Positions 7,733 through 16,924 are shown, counted from the stretch's first letter. The stretch is 64,000 nucleotides of DNA from Planctomycetota bacterium (GCA_021776795.1 JAJFFC010000008.1:378738-442737); one strand, 5' to 3'. The notes: generated by a model from the sequence alone, not told the origin. A program made the numbers and translations.

Positions 7733-9655
7733 ATGGCCCTCATGACTCTCCATCAGGTCGCCAAGGCCTATGATCCGGTGCGCCCTTTGTTCCAGGACTT
7801 GTCCTTGGTCGTCGGCGACGGCGAACGCATCGGGCTGATTGGCGCCAACGGCAGCGGTAAGTCTACTTTGCTGCGTTTAATGGCTGGCATCGAAGAACCC
7901 GACGCCGGGGAACGCGTGACTCGACGTGGCCTGCGTGTGGGTTACTTGGAACAAGAGCCCAAACTCGACCCCAACCTCACCATTCGCGAAGCGGTGCGCC
8001 AGGGCTTAGCTGGCCGCGAAGCGCTGCTTGGTGAGATGGACGAGCTGTATGCCGCTATGGCCTCGGATCCGCCGCCGACCACCGAAAGACTTACCTTTCT
8101 CGCCGAGCGCCAAGAAGAGTTGCAGCACCGACTCGATCGCATGGGCGGTCATGAAGTGGAGCACTTAGTCGCCAGCTCGATTGATGGCGTCGGCCTCGAC
8201 GACCCCGATGCCTCGTGCCGTGACCTTTCTGGCGGCGAAGCGCGACGCGTTGCCCTGGCGCGGTTGTTGGTGGATGCCCCCGACCTCATGCTGCTGGACG
8301 AGCCGACCAACCACCTCGATGCCTTCGTCATTGCGTGGCTGGAAAAGCGCCTGCTGGAAATGCGCGTGCCCTTGGTCATGGTCACGCACGACCGCTATCT
8401 ACTCGACCGCGTGGTCGATCGCATTGTCGAAATCGATCGCGGGCGTTGTTTTGAATACCCCGGAAGCTACGCCAAGTTTGTCGAGCTCCAAGCGCAGCGT
8501 TTTGCTTCGGAAGGCAAGACCGAGTCGGTGCGCCTGCAAACGCTGAAACGCGAAACGGCCTGGATGCGCGCGGGCGTGCAAGGCCGTGGCACCAAAGCCA
8601 AGGCGCGCATCGATCGCTTTCATGAATTGGTCAAAGACGAAGGGCCAGGTTTGGCGCAAACGCTTGCCCTACGCATTCCTCCTGGGCCGCGATTGGGGAC
8701 CAAAGTCATTCAGTGGGAAGGCGTGCGCTTTGGCTATGACGAGCGCACCCTGCTTCCGGGTATCGATCTGCACCTTGAGAAAGGAATGCGCCTTGGCGTG
8801 ATTGGGCCTAACGGCGCTGGCAAAACCACCTTGCTGAAGATTTTGACCGGCCAACTCGAGCCAAATGAAGGCAAGGTAGAGACCGGGCCGACGGTCAAGA
8901 TTGCTGCGATTGACCAAAAACGCAGCGACCTCGACCCCAACGCCACCATCGCCGAGGAAGTCGCTGGCAAAAGTGACCGCGTGAAAGTCGGCGAACGCCT
9001 GCAGCATGTGGTGTCCTTTCTGGACCAGTTCCTTTTCCCGGGCAACAAAAAGCATCTGCAGATCGAAAGCCTTTCTGGCGGCGAGCGCGGGCGCGTGTTG
9101 TTAGCGAAGTTGCTGCTGGAAGGCGGCAATGTCTTGGTGCTCGACGAGCCGACCAACGACCTTGACCTGCCCACCCTGCGCGCGCTGGAAGAGGCACTCA
9201 TCGCTTTCGATGGCGCTATCGTGATTGTGAGTCACGACCGCTTCTTCCTTGACCGTGTCGCCACCCACGTACTACTGCTGGACGGCCATGAAGGTGCCGC
9301 GATGCACACCGGTGACGTCAGCTCTCTGCTAGAAAAGCGCGAACAAGAGCGCGAGCAGTCGGCGCAAGATTCCTCGCCAAAGAAGAAGATCAGTGGCGGC
9401 AGCAAAATCGATACCACGCAGACCGAGCCGGTAGTGCGGCTCAGCAATCAGCAACGCAAAGAAATGGAGCGCCTCGAAGCTTCCATTGCTGCACGCGAAG
9501 AGCGTCTCGTAGCGATTGACGATTCCCTCGCTCACCCGGACACCTATCAAGGCGATGGCGAGGCCATGCGTCAGCTGCAGCAGGAGCGCAAAGAGGTTCT
9601 TCGGAATCTAGAAGAAGACATGAAGCTTTGGGAAGTCTTGGCGGAAATCGCCTAA
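7733..9655 (+). CDS. uup: ABC-F family ATPase, Uup-like
   Basis: A soluble 640-residue protein with two ATP-binding cassettes and no membrane segments, so not a transporter. NBD1 has Walker A GANGSGKST and signature LSGGEARR; NBD2 has GPNGAGKTT and LSGGERGR; both have DEPTN Walker B regions. The inter-domain linker and a C-terminal coiled coil (about residues 565-640) match Uup rather than EttA. Such proteins bind the ribosome or nucleic acid branch structures. It starts 2 bases after the CtaB stop, so it is probably part of the same transcript, though a functional tie to heme A synthesis is not evident. An alternative start is ATG 7742. Confidence 0.9.
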   Translation: MALMTLHQVAKAYDPVRPLFQDLSLVVGDGERIGLIGANGSGKSTLLRLMAGIEEPDAGERVTRRGLRVGYLEQEPKLDPNLTIREAVRQGLAGREALLGEMDELYAAMASDPPPTTERLTFLAERQEELQHRLDRMGGHEVEHLVASSIDGVGLDDPDASCRDLSGGEARRVALARLLVDAPDLMLLDEPTNHLDAFVIAWLEKRLLEMRVPLVMVTHDRYLLDRVVDRIVEIDRGRCFEYPGSYAKFVELQAQRFASEGKTESVRLQTLKRETAWMRAGVQGRGTKAKARIDRFHELVKDEGPGLAQTLALRIPPGPRLGTKVIQWEGVRFGYDERTLLPGIDLHLEKGMRLGVIGPNGAGKTTLLKILTGQLEPNEGKVETGPTVKIAAIDQKRSDLDPNATIAEEVAGKSDRVKVGERLQHVVSFLDQFLFPGNKKHLQIESLSGGERGRVLLAKLLLEGGNVLVLDEPTNDLDLPTLRALEEALIAFDGAIVIVSHDRFFLDRVATHVLLLDGHEGAAMHTGDVSSLLEKREQEREQSAQDSSPKKKISGGSKIDTTQTEPVVRLSNQQRKEMERLEASIAAREERLVAIDDSLAHPDTYQGDGEAMRQLQQERKEVLRNLEEDMKLWEVLAEIA

Positions 9656-9722
9656 CTCTTCTTTCACCGTTATCCGAAGGGAGTCTTCACCATCGAAGGC
9701 GCATGATGTCGACGCAAACGCA

Positions 9723-11240
9723 ATGAAGCGTTTGTGCAACCCCAACTACATCATGCATTCTCGTTCCTCTCTTTTGTGCTTCGGCGCACTTGCTCTTGCT
9801 GTTGCAGCATCGGCTCCTTTGGCACATGCCCAAGGCGCCGAACAAGACGCTCCCGCTAAGAACGCCATCTTCTTCGTTGGTGACGGCATGGGCGTTTCCA
9901 CGGTGACTGCCACACGGATTTTTTCTGTGGGCATTGATGGTCACCTGACTCTAGATCAGGCTCCCTTCACCGCGCTTTCGCAAACCTACACTTCGGACCA
10001 CATCACTCCGGATAGTGCCGGCACCATGACCGCCATGATGACTGGAGTCAATACCAACTCCGGCGTGATTGGCTTTGGCCCCGAAACCGAGCGCCAAGAC
10101 TTCCTCGGCAATGGTGACGGTCCGGCATTGACTACCGTTCTTGAACTGGCGAAAGCCCAAGGCAAGATGGTCGGCGTAATCTCCACGGCGCGAATTACTC
10201 ACGCCACTCCAGCTGCCTGCTACGCAAAGTCCAACGAGCGTAACGAGGAAGAATACATCGCCCTGCAGGCGCTTCCTACCGATGCCGAATACAACCTTGG
10301 GCTAGGCTCTGGCATCGACCTGCTCATGGGCGGCGGACGCCGCTTCTTTGTTCCGGACACTGTGGTGGACGAGGAAGGCAGCACGGGTCGCCGTACCGAT
10401 GGTCGCGACCTTCGCGCTGAGTTCCAGGCTGCTGGCTACACCTACGTGTACGACCAAACCGGATTCGACACTCTGTCTGGCGCTAATCTGCCCATTCTTG
10501 GCCTGTTCGAGAGCAGCCACATGGAATACGAGTACGACCGCCTCACCGACCTCGGCGGGGAACCTTCCCTCGAGGAAATGGTCGCCAAGGCTGTGGAAAT
10601 CCTCGAGGCAAACTCTCCGAACGGTTACTTCCTGATGGTGGAATCGGGCCGCATCGACCATGCCCACCACGCCGGTAACGCTTACCGCGCTTTGGTCGAC
10701 ACCGAGGAGTTCGACGCCGCCATCAATGCCGCCTTGCAACTGGTTAACCTCGGCGAAACTTTGGTCATGGCCACTGCAGACCACAGCCATGTGTTCAACA
10801 TCGCTGGTTACCCCCTTCGCCCACAAGTTGAGCTGCCTTACCCGGTCGCCTACGCTCCCGTGGAGTACATGGCTTCGGCTCACGGCAACATCCTCAACAC
10901 CGTGTTCGACATCAATGCCAGCACCGGTGGCGTGGAGATTTCTAGCGACCTCAACGCCGTGCCCTACACCGCATTGCTTTACGGCAACGGCCCGGGCCAC
11001 CGCGGCGCAGGGGGTCGGGTGGATCCATGGTCCGACGCCACCGCGGGCTACGGAGGCGTGATTCCTCTTGGTCCAGAGGATCCTGCCTACATGCAGGAAG
11101 CCGCCGTACCACTGAGTTCCGAAACCCATGCTGGCGAAGAAGTTGCCATCTATGCCTGGGGGCCAAACTCCCACATGGTTCGTGGCACCGGCAAAAACAC
11201 GGGCTGCTTCCGTTTAATGAAGCGAGCCTTAGGCCTGTAA
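9723..11240 (+). CDS. Exported alkaline phosphatase, PhoA family
   Basis: A 505-residue phosphomonoesterase of the classical alkaline phosphatase family. A signal peptide follows Met11 (ATG 9753: MHSRSSLLCFGALALAVAAS...AHAQ), so 9753 may be the real start. Metal and catalytic sites are visible: Asp54 in FFVGDGMG, nucleophile Ser98 in TPDSAGTMTAMMTG, MVESGRIDHAHHAGN for the second zinc site, and TADHSHVF. The insert HGNILNTVFDIN and the C-terminal HAGEEVAIYAWGP complete the fold. It likely works in the periplasm on organic phosphate. A strong stem-loop follows the stop. No Pho box was recognised upstream. Confidence 0.92.
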   Translation: MKRLCNPNYIMHSRSSLLCFGALALAVAASAPLAHAQGAEQDAPAKNAIFFVGDGMGVSTVTATRIFSVGIDGHLTLDQAPFTALSQTYTSDHITPDSAGTMTAMMTGVNTNSGVIGFGPETERQDFLGNGDGPALTTVLELAKAQGKMVGVISTARITHATPAACYAKSNERNEEEYIALQALPTDAEYNLGLGSGIDLLMGGGRRFFVPDTVVDEEGSTGRRTDGRDLRAEFQAAGYTYVYDQTGFDTLSGANLPILGLFESSHMEYEYDRLTDLGGEPSLEEMVAKAVEILEANSPNGYFLMVESGRIDHAHHAGNAYRALVDTEEFDAAINAALQLVNLGETLVMATADHSHVFNIAGYPLRPQVELPYPVAYAPVEYMASAHGNILNTVFDINASTGGVEISSDLNAVPYTALLYGNGPGHRGAGGRVDPWSDATAGYGGVIPLGPEDPAYMQEAAVPLSSETHAGEEVAIYAWGPNSHMVRGTGKNTGCFRLMKRALGL

Positions 11241-11255
11241 AGGTTCTTCATACCC

Positions 11256-11298
11256 GGCTCTTTCCTGCCTGCGGGCGGGAAAGGGCCACCCAACTTTT
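11256..11298 (+). terminator. Rho-independent terminator after the phosphatase gene
   Basis: A 14-base stem pairs 11256-11269 with 11274-11287 (two or three G-T wobbles) around a TGCG loop, followed shortly by TTTT at 11295-11298. It lies 16 bases after the phosphatase stop and before the next gene. Confidence 0.7.
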
Positions 11299-11321
11299 CT
11301 CCCAGAACTCACACACGGCCG

Positions 11322-12179
11322 ATGAAACTCTCCTCATTGTTGTTTTCTTCTTTCCTGGTTTCCGCTGGCGCTTTGACCGCAGCGCTCACCATCACCAGTT
11401 GGTCCAACTCCGACTCCTCACTTAACGCAGCGACTCTTCGCCTCCAGCAATGGGAAAGCACACCACCGACCACGCCGATGCGAAACATCAGTGGCACCGC
11501 TCTGGATGCGCGCCATCGAACACAAGAGTCTGGATCAGAATCGAACCTCATCCTGCCTCCTCTTCGCGCCACCCTGGTGCATCGTAATGCCGATGGGGAA
11601 ATTGGTAATCTCCGGGTGCTGACGCGAAGCCAGAACAGCATGCAACTTGGGCGTAGCGATGCCCCAGAGTTCCTATGGCTGAAACGGAACCCGATTGCGC
11701 CTTCTCGGATGCATGGATTTCATGTTCGTCATGCACTTCGCCATATCTTGGAGTACACCGAAGCCGACTTGCAGCAGGAAGGCGTCGGCGAAACTTGGCT
11801 GGACTTAGCCAGCTTTGGCGTGCGCAGGGAAGACCTTAAGACTATGGAAGTCGATGGCCGCCGCGAACATGCCTTTGGGCTTGAGTTCACTTGCTATGTA
11901 GCTCCCCACGCCGCCATGGAAGAGGGTGGCATGACCGAGTTGTGGTGGAATGAGGAGTACCGGCTTCCGTTGCGCTGGACCAGAATCGGTGTTGGGGGCG
12001 CCTTTTCCCAGGAGCTGACCGATTTAGAGCTCTCCCCCTCCGAAGAGGATGTGCTTTCTCCATGGAACCGCTGGCCTGACTACGCCTTGATGGATTTAGT
12101 CGATTACCGCGAGGAATTGGAATTTGAAGAGGGCCATGAAGATCACGATCATGCGAGTCCACATGCTCATGGCTTTTAA
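11322..12179 (+). CDS. Exported hypothetical protein with His-rich C-terminal tail
   Basis: No family recognised. The 285-residue product starts with a hydrophobic signal or anchor (MKLSSLLFSSFLVSAGALTAAL) and a Ser/Thr/Pro-rich linker, followed by a mixed beta domain with a Trp/Tyr-rich core (GMTELWWNEEYRLPLRW). It ends in an acidic, histidine-rich tail (EEGHEDHDHASPHAHGF) that could bind zinc or copper. It follows the zinc-dependent phosphatase but a terminator lies between, so co-function is speculative. The start at ATG 11322 is supported by the signal peptide. Confidence 0.75.
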   Translation: MKLSSLLFSSFLVSAGALTAALTITSWSNSDSSLNAATLRLQQWESTPPTTPMRNISGTALDARHRTQESGSESNLILPPLRATLVHRNADGEIGNLRVLTRSQNSMQLGRSDAPEFLWLKRNPIAPSRMHGFHVRHALRHILEYTEADLQQEGVGETWLDLASFGVRREDLKTMEVDGRREHAFGLEFTCYVAPHAAMEEGGMTELWWNEEYRLPLRWTRIGVGGAFSQELTDLELSPSEEDVLSPWNRWPDYALMDLVDYREELEFEEGHEDHDHASPHAHGF

Positions 12180-12219
12180 TTTGCCAAGATTCCAACTTTC
12201 TTAGGTCGCAATCGCCAGG

Positions 12220-12250
12220 CCATTCCTGTTTCCTGTACGGAAGGGAATGG
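12220..12250. other. Stem-loop in the gap before the ABC transporter
   Basis: CCATTCC at 12220-12226 pairs with 12244-12250, with a further inner TTTCC/GGAA pairing. There is no T-run, so this is a possible structured leader or weak terminator. The rest of the 188-base gap shows nothing recognisable. Confidence 0.35.
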
Positions 12251-12367
12251 GGGCTCCCACTCTGGCCGGCACGAAGACAGCCGAACAGACATGCCGGAGT
12301 CTAAATGACTCGACCAGCGGCAGGTGATGGGCAGTTGACCACAGCACCGAGGTACAATCTTGACCTC

Positions 12368-13366
12368 ATGGAGCCCATCCTGACCATTCAACAAGCGAAG
12401 CGGAGCTTCGGCGAAGTCCATGCCCTGCGCGGCGTGAGCTTCGACATGGCGGCCGGCGAGGTCGTCGCCCTGCTCGGCCCCAACGGCGCCGGGAAGAGTA
12501 CCTTGATTCGCTCGATCACCACCTTGGAGAATCTCGATGCCGGATCGATTTCCGTTTGTGGTGTTTCGGTGCAAGACGATCCGCGGGCCGCGCGCGCCTT
12601 TCTCGGTTATGCCGGGCAAGAGTCGGCGCTCGATAAGGTCCTGACTGGGCGAGAGTTCTTGCGCTTCCAGGGTGGCTTGGTGCATTTGCCTAAGGCGCAA
12701 ATTTTGCCGCGCGTGGAAGAGTTGCTCGCCCGCTTCGGCTTGCAAGATGCTGGCGACCGTCGTTTGGAAACCTATTCCGGCGGCATGGCGCGGCGCTTGG
12801 ACCTTGCAGCATCGATCATGCATCAGCCCAAGCTTCTGATTCTGGATGAACCCTCTTCGGGCTTGGACTACGACGCCCGCCGCGAGCTGTGGCAAATGCT
12901 CGGCGAGTTGCGCGAAGAAGGCACCGCCTTGTTGTTGGCCACTCACGATTTCGAAGAGGCCGATGTCCTCTCTTCGCGCGCAGTCATGATGAGCCACGGC
13001 GAAGTCGTCGGCAGTGGCACGCCAGATGAATTACGCGCCGCCTTGGGCAGTTGGATTCTTGCCGCATCCTTGCATGAACATCAGGTGCCGGAAGATCGCG
13101 AACGCCTGCGCGCCTTGTTCTCTGAGGTCTCTGGCGTGGAAATGCCACCCAACCCGCAGTCTTCGGAATATGCCAAGGCAGTCCCGCCTGGCCAAGACAT
13201 GGCGCCTGACGGCCGCAACTGGAGCGAATGGCTGCGCGATCACGCTGCGCAACAGGGCGTGGAGTTGGTGAGTGTTGGTTTGCGTCGGCCGACGCTGCAA
13301 GATGCTTATCTCGCTGCCACACATCAACAAACTTCTACTTCAAACGCCGCGGAGGTGAGCGCATGA
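12368..13366 (+). CDS. ABC-2 exporter ATP-binding protein (DrrA/NatA-like)
   Basis: The ATPase subunit of a two-gene exporter, about 332 residues from ATG 12368 (MEPILTIQQAKRSFGEV). The frame is open from 12305 but the upstream part is not family-like. Walker A is GPNGAGKST, signature YSGGMARRLDLA, Walker B LLILDEPSSGLD, followed by the H-loop ATHDFEEAD. The C-terminal extension after the cassette (GSGTPDELRAALG onward) is typical of DrrA-type drug or lipid exporters. It overlaps the permease start in ATGA (13363-13366). The substrate cannot be deduced. Confidence 0.9.
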   Translation: MEPILTIQQAKRSFGEVHALRGVSFDMAAGEVVALLGPNGAGKSTLIRSITTLENLDAGSISVCGVSVQDDPRAARAFLGYAGQESALDKVLTGREFLRFQGGLVHLPKAQILPRVEELLARFGLQDAGDRRLETYSGGMARRLDLAASIMHQPKLLILDEPSSGLDYDARRELWQMLGELREEGTALLLATHDFEEADVLSSRAVMMSHGEVVGSGTPDELRAALGSWILAASLHEHQVPEDRERLRALFSEVSGVEMPPNPQSSEYAKAVPPGQDMAPDGRNWSEWLRDHAAQQGVELVSVGLRRPTLQDAYLAATHQQTSTSNAAEVSA

Positions 13367-14172
13367 ACTCCCCCTTCTGGCAAGAAACGCGCGCCCAAAC
13401 TTGGCGCTGGTTCCTTCACAGCAAGCGTCGGCCGATTGTAGTCATCAGCGGCCTCATGCAGCCCATCATCTGGATGACGCTATTCGTGTTGGTGCTCGGC
13501 AAGTCGATGGCGGAGACCTTGGGTGGTCTCCCCTATCTCGACTTTGTTACGCCGGGTGCCTTGCTGTTCACGGCCTTCAATGCCTCGCTCAATGCGGGTG
13601 TGCCGATTCTGTTCGACCGCGAACTTGGTTTTCTCGACCGCATTCGCGCCGCGCCGCTGCATGATCGCTTCAGCATTGTGCTCGCTAGCGCGATTCACAT
13701 TTCGGTGATGACGCTGTTGCAATGCTTGGTCATCGTCGCCGCGACTTCGGTAATCGGTGTCAGTTTTGCAGGCGGCTTGATGGGCGCGATGGTTGGCTTG
13801 CTGGCCTTACTCTTGGTCATTCTGGGCTTTACTTCCTTAAGCCTCGGCCTGGCCTTCCAGTTCCGCCGTCACTTTGAAATGTTGGCGGTGATCATGATCA
13901 TCACCTTGCCGATGATCTTCCTTTCCAGCGCCTTTGCTCCGCTGGATCGACTGCCCGACTTGTTGCGCAACTTGGTCGTGTTCAACCCGGTCACGATGGC
14001 GATTGAACCACTACGCATGGTCTACAGCAATCCGGAATGGAGCATGACCACGCCGCTGGCCTCGACCTTCTTCGGCGACCTCAACGCCTGGCACTTCTTT
14101 GGCGGCTTGATTGGCTTCAACCTCCTCGCCGGCATGTGGAGCCGCAAGGTGTTGGCCAAGAAGCTGGCTTAG
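13363..14172 (+). CDS. ABC-2 type exporter permease
   Basis: The membrane partner of the preceding ATPase: 269 residues, six predicted helices, with the ABC-2 signature region FDRELGFLDRIRAAPLHDRFSIVLA and NPVTMAIEPLRMVY. ATG 13363 is preceded by a good Shine-Dalgarno (GGAGGTGAGC), unusual in this window, and overlaps the ATPase stop. Its stop TAG overlaps the stop of the convergent gene (TTAG at 14169-14172). The last 72 bases of the gene recur almost exactly at 16915-16986, and fragments of its middle recur upstream of that copy. Confidence 0.9.
   Translation: MNSPFWQETRAQTWRWFLHSKRRPIVVISGLMQPIIWMTLFVLVLGKSMAETLGGLPYLDFVTPGALLFTAFNASLNAGVPILFDRELGFLDRIRAAPLHDRFSIVLASAIHISVMTLLQCLVIVAATSVIGVSFAGGLMGAMVGLLALLLVILGFTSLSLGLAFQFRRHFEMLAVIMIITLPMIFLSSAFAPLDRLPDLLRNLVVFNPVTMAIEPLRMVYSNPEWSMTTPLASTFFGDLNAWHFFGGLIGFNLLAGMWSRKVLAKKLA
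14101..14172. repeat. Direct repeat, copy 1: 3' end of the permease gene
   Basis: This 72-base segment ends with the permease TAG and recurs at 16915-16986 with one difference (GTGTTGGCC against GTTTTGGCC). The identity stops within a base or two of the stop codon of the convergent large gene in both copies. Confidence 0.95.
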
Positions 14173-16706
14173 AAACCGCGTAAAAGAACCTCGAGCTCGA
14201 CGTCCTCTCCGGCAATAATCTTCACGCCATCAGACCTTTCCGTTAGCGAAAAGGAATGATCTTCTGGATTACGATACCAGATTAAAAGGCTGTACTCACC
14301 TGGAAGTGCAGCAGGAATAAGGAACTCTGCTTCTGCAACATCCTTTTGCATTACAGCATGCTTCTGCACCACTGTGGCCGCTGTGCTCAGTTTGGAAACG
14401 CTCTCTGACACCTCGGACGCGCGAACCAATTGAAGTTGAAAATTGGCTTTAATACTTCTTTGCGATCGCGCTAAATTGATTCGGCATGCCCCCATAACGG
14501 GAATTTCAATCGTATGAGTGGTGACCCCAGCGGGAATTGAAATTTCTCGGAGGTGATTGCCAACGCGTAACTGAGCCTGAAAGGCATCCTGCGGAATCCC
14601 CGTAAGAAGAAGGCTCCCATCTTCCTGTGAAGCAGCCCGGACTTGTGCATGCTTGATGCCGTAAACAATCGAAGCAACTGATTGAATTTGTCCTAACTCA
14701 TCCTTAACCCATAGTCTCAGATCTCTACTCTGGCTCAAAATAATCCGCAAGTTGTTTCCTGGCGACGGCACGATGACCTCTGCTCGAACATATAAGCCAA
14801 AGCCTTCTTTCCGCACACTCATATTTACTGTTTCTGTTCCGATTCCAGGGACTTCAAATTCTCCAGCCTCATTAGTCGTAACGGTAACTGGCCGGAATCC
14901 CTCCCCATGAAGCCTGACCTTCGCACCAGCAATTGGTTTTGCACCTTCATCATGGACAACCCCTTGCAATTTTGAGGGGAGACTGTCCCAAAAGAGGCTT
15001 TTCTGAGTCCATTGCCCAGGTGGTAAGTAAAACCCCGGCAGTTTCGCCAAGATATTTTCCGATGCGTCCAGAAGAGATAACTCCATTTCCTGATTTGGAG
15101 TTAACCCCCACAGCTCAAGGGTCTCTTGATTTTCTTGGATGGCCAAATTGAGAGATTCCTGACCATCGGATCCTCGGCGGCCACCTGCAGGACTGATACC
15201 CAGCGCATTTCGCAACATGCCAAAAGCAAAATACTCCCAATCATTCTCGCCGACAAAGAGTGGCCGAGTGTTCCCAATTTTCACTCGGAGGTGTTGCCGC
15301 TCTTTACCTTTTGGGAAATCCAAGTGTACTCGGAGAGAAGCAGAGGGCTTGAGCCTAAAAAGTAGCTCTCCTGGCGGCGCCTGATCGAGCCATAAAGACA
15401 CATAGTCATAGCCAACAGCTCCTGCAGCAACTCGCTTTGTACCCTCCTTTAGCTTCACTGTGCCTTTGCCATCAGAATTAGTGAAACCTGAATTCTGATA
15501 TGCGAATGCCATTGCGCCACCAATACCATTGCCATGCTCATCTAGGACCCGAAAGGGGCGGTCCACAACACGGCTTAACGCAAGGTCACCAAGATCCCAC
15601 GGATTGTCGAAGGAAGACAAATCCAGCTCGATTTCTTTCGCGGCACCGTTCAATCCAAAGACGCTTCGGGGACGAAGATCGACCTCTGCCTTCCAAGGTC
15701 TTCCAGGCCCTCCGTTGCCTAACCAACGCTGATACTCATCCTCAGTGGACGGACTAATCGGAACCACAAACTCGCCATCTTCATTAGACTGGACCCATTT
15801 CCACGGAGTGATGGCATCGTTGGAAAAGAAAACGTAAACACCAACGTGAACGCCAGGAACTGGGATTCCTCGATCTGCAGAAACCACACGCCCACGCATG
15901 CTGGGCAACGGCATGGCAGTTAAGCGTACAAATGGAATTGCTTGTGGCAATAGGGCAGTGGAAGGCTGACTTATTCGCCCTTCAGGGAACACCGATTCCA
16001 ACATTACGCCATCGGTGAGAGTGAGCCTACCTTGCCATTCCTGCGGAAGACCAGTCACAAAGAAACGTTGCTCGGCATTCAAATGCAGTGTCCGTTGGCC
16101 TGGAAGGCATTGCAACTCTTTGAACTTCTCCCGAACTCTGTCAGGAATAGGGAAGGTGGACCTTGCTTTCGATTGAAGAAACACGCTTACTTCTCGCTCA
16201 GGTGGCGTAAGGAATTCAACTTCCCCCTCCATCTGCAATCCTTGGGGTAGCTGGGCGAATATCGCCGGCTTCGAGCGGTTGACCTCCTGATAGTGCGGCA
16301 TTGCGTTCGCTGCCAATACCAATAGGCCACCTTTGCCTGAACCAATCGGAAAATGCACTTTCCCTTCGAGGTTGGTGAATTCACTCAAAAGGAATCCGGC
16401 ACTATCCCAAAGCCAAACTTCTGCACCGGGCAAGCGTTTCCCATCGAAACTTTCCACGGTTATTTCGGACTGGCCAGCTCCTTCGGAAACTGAATTCGCG
16501 CTCAAGGCGTGGTCTTCGCGAAGCAAATCCATTTCCGATGCCTCGGCCCTTGAATTAATTGCCAAATCCTCCTCTAGCCGCGATTCTTCAATCTCTTGTG
16601 ACTCATTGCTCTCTCCCCCCCCGTCGGAGGCACTTTCCAACCCCCAAAAGACTCCTAATACCAGGGCAGCGAGTACCACGACCAGGACTGAGGATTTATT
16701 CATCAA
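14169..16706 (-). CDS. Large exported multi-beta-sandwich protein, copy A
   Basis: Function unknown. The 845-residue protein has an N-terminal signal-anchor (residues 5-24, VLVVVLAALVLGVFWGL) and a Ser/Glu-rich linker to about 65. A chain of carboxypeptidase-regulatory-like beta-sandwich modules follows: VESFDGKRLPGAEVWLW, GRVVSADRGIPVPGVHVGVY, FRVLDEHGNGIGGAMAFAY and GVVHDEGAKPIAGAKVRL, each with a later SDG/NEDGEF/NEAGEF turn. Such modules usually bind or brace surface structures. It is a diverged paralog of the gene at 16983-19508, with the same order of modules and roughly one third identity by eye at the C-terminus. It is A/T-richer than its neighbours. Convergent with, and overlapping, the ABC permease stop. 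Confidence 0.85.
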   Translation of the reverse strand: MMNKSSVLVVVLAALVLGVFWGLESASDGGGESNESQEIEESRLEEDLAINSRAEASEMDLLREDHALSANSVSEGAGQSEITVESFDGKRLPGAEVWLWDSAGFLLSEFTNLEGKVHFPIGSGKGGLLVLAANAMPHYQEVNRSKPAIFAQLPQGLQMEGEVEFLTPPEREVSVFLQSKARSTFPIPDRVREKFKELQCLPGQRTLHLNAEQRFFVTGLPQEWQGRLTLTDGVMLESVFPEGRISQPSTALLPQAIPFVRLTAMPLPSMRGRVVSADRGIPVPGVHVGVYVFFSNDAITPWKWVQSNEDGEFVVPISPSTEDEYQRWLGNGGPGRPWKAEVDLRPRSVFGLNGAAKEIELDLSSFDNPWDLGDLALSRVVDRPFRVLDEHGNGIGGAMAFAYQNSGFTNSDGKGTVKLKEGTKRVAAGAVGYDYVSLWLDQAPPGELLFRLKPSASLRVHLDFPKGKERQHLRVKIGNTRPLFVGENDWEYFAFGMLRNALGISPAGGRRGSDGQESLNLAIQENQETLELWGLTPNQEMELSLLDASENILAKLPGFYLPPGQWTQKSLFWDSLPSKLQGVVHDEGAKPIAGAKVRLHGEGFRPVTVTTNEAGEFEVPGIGTETVNMSVRKEGFGLYVRAEVIVPSPGNNLRIILSQSRDLRLWVKDELGQIQSVASIVYGIKHAQVRAASQEDGSLLLTGIPQDAFQAQLRVGNHLREISIPAGVTTHTIEIPVMGACRINLARSQRSIKANFQLQLVRASEVSESVSKLSTAATVVQKHAVMQKDVAEAEFLIPAALPGEYSLLIWYRNPEDHSFSLTERSDGVKIIAGEDVELEVLLRGF

Positions 16707-16750
16707 TATGTGCTCTCTAGAGCATCCCCACCTTAACCCATTCCGACTGA

Positions 16751-16799
16751 TAAGGTGCAGGAATGGATAGCAAGCACTCCCGACGGGGGCTGATTAGCC
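16751..16799. repeat. Direct repeat, copy 1: upstream and start of the small coiled-coil gene
   Basis: These 49 bases, from TAAGGTGCAGGAATGGATAG to TGATTAGCC, recur identically at 19559-19607, where they cover the start codon and first twelve codons of the 121-residue gene. Beyond 16799 similarity drops sharply. Confidence 0.95.
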
Positions 16800-16924
16800 G
16801 GGAAGTGCTTCCAATTCGGCCTAGTCACCTCGATTTCCTCGACCGCATTCGCGATGGGCCCGGCAATGCTTGTTGTGCATCGCCGGAATTTCGATGCTTG
16901 GTCTCAGCATTCCTGGCGGCTTGA
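16763..16924 (+). pseudogene. Chimeric 53-codon ORF: start of the small coiled-coil gene joined to permease remnant
   Basis: The ORF opens with the same twelve codons as the gene at 19571 (MDSKHSRRGLIS), then after a diverged stretch reads DFLDRIRDGP in the same frame, matching GFLDRIRAAP of the ABC permease (16 exact bases, CTCGACCGCATTCGCG). CCGGAAT further on matches the permease near 14033, and the sequence then enters the 72-base permease 3' copy out of frame, stopping at TGA 16922. It looks like the scar of a tandem duplication followed by deletion. It fills most of the 276-base gap between the two large genes and is probably not expressed as a functional protein. Confidence 0.7.

Noticed and set aside
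10302-11174. Long antisense ORF inside the phosphatase gene
   Set aside because: Shadow frame of a well-recognised PhoA-family gene, without a protein-like sequence.
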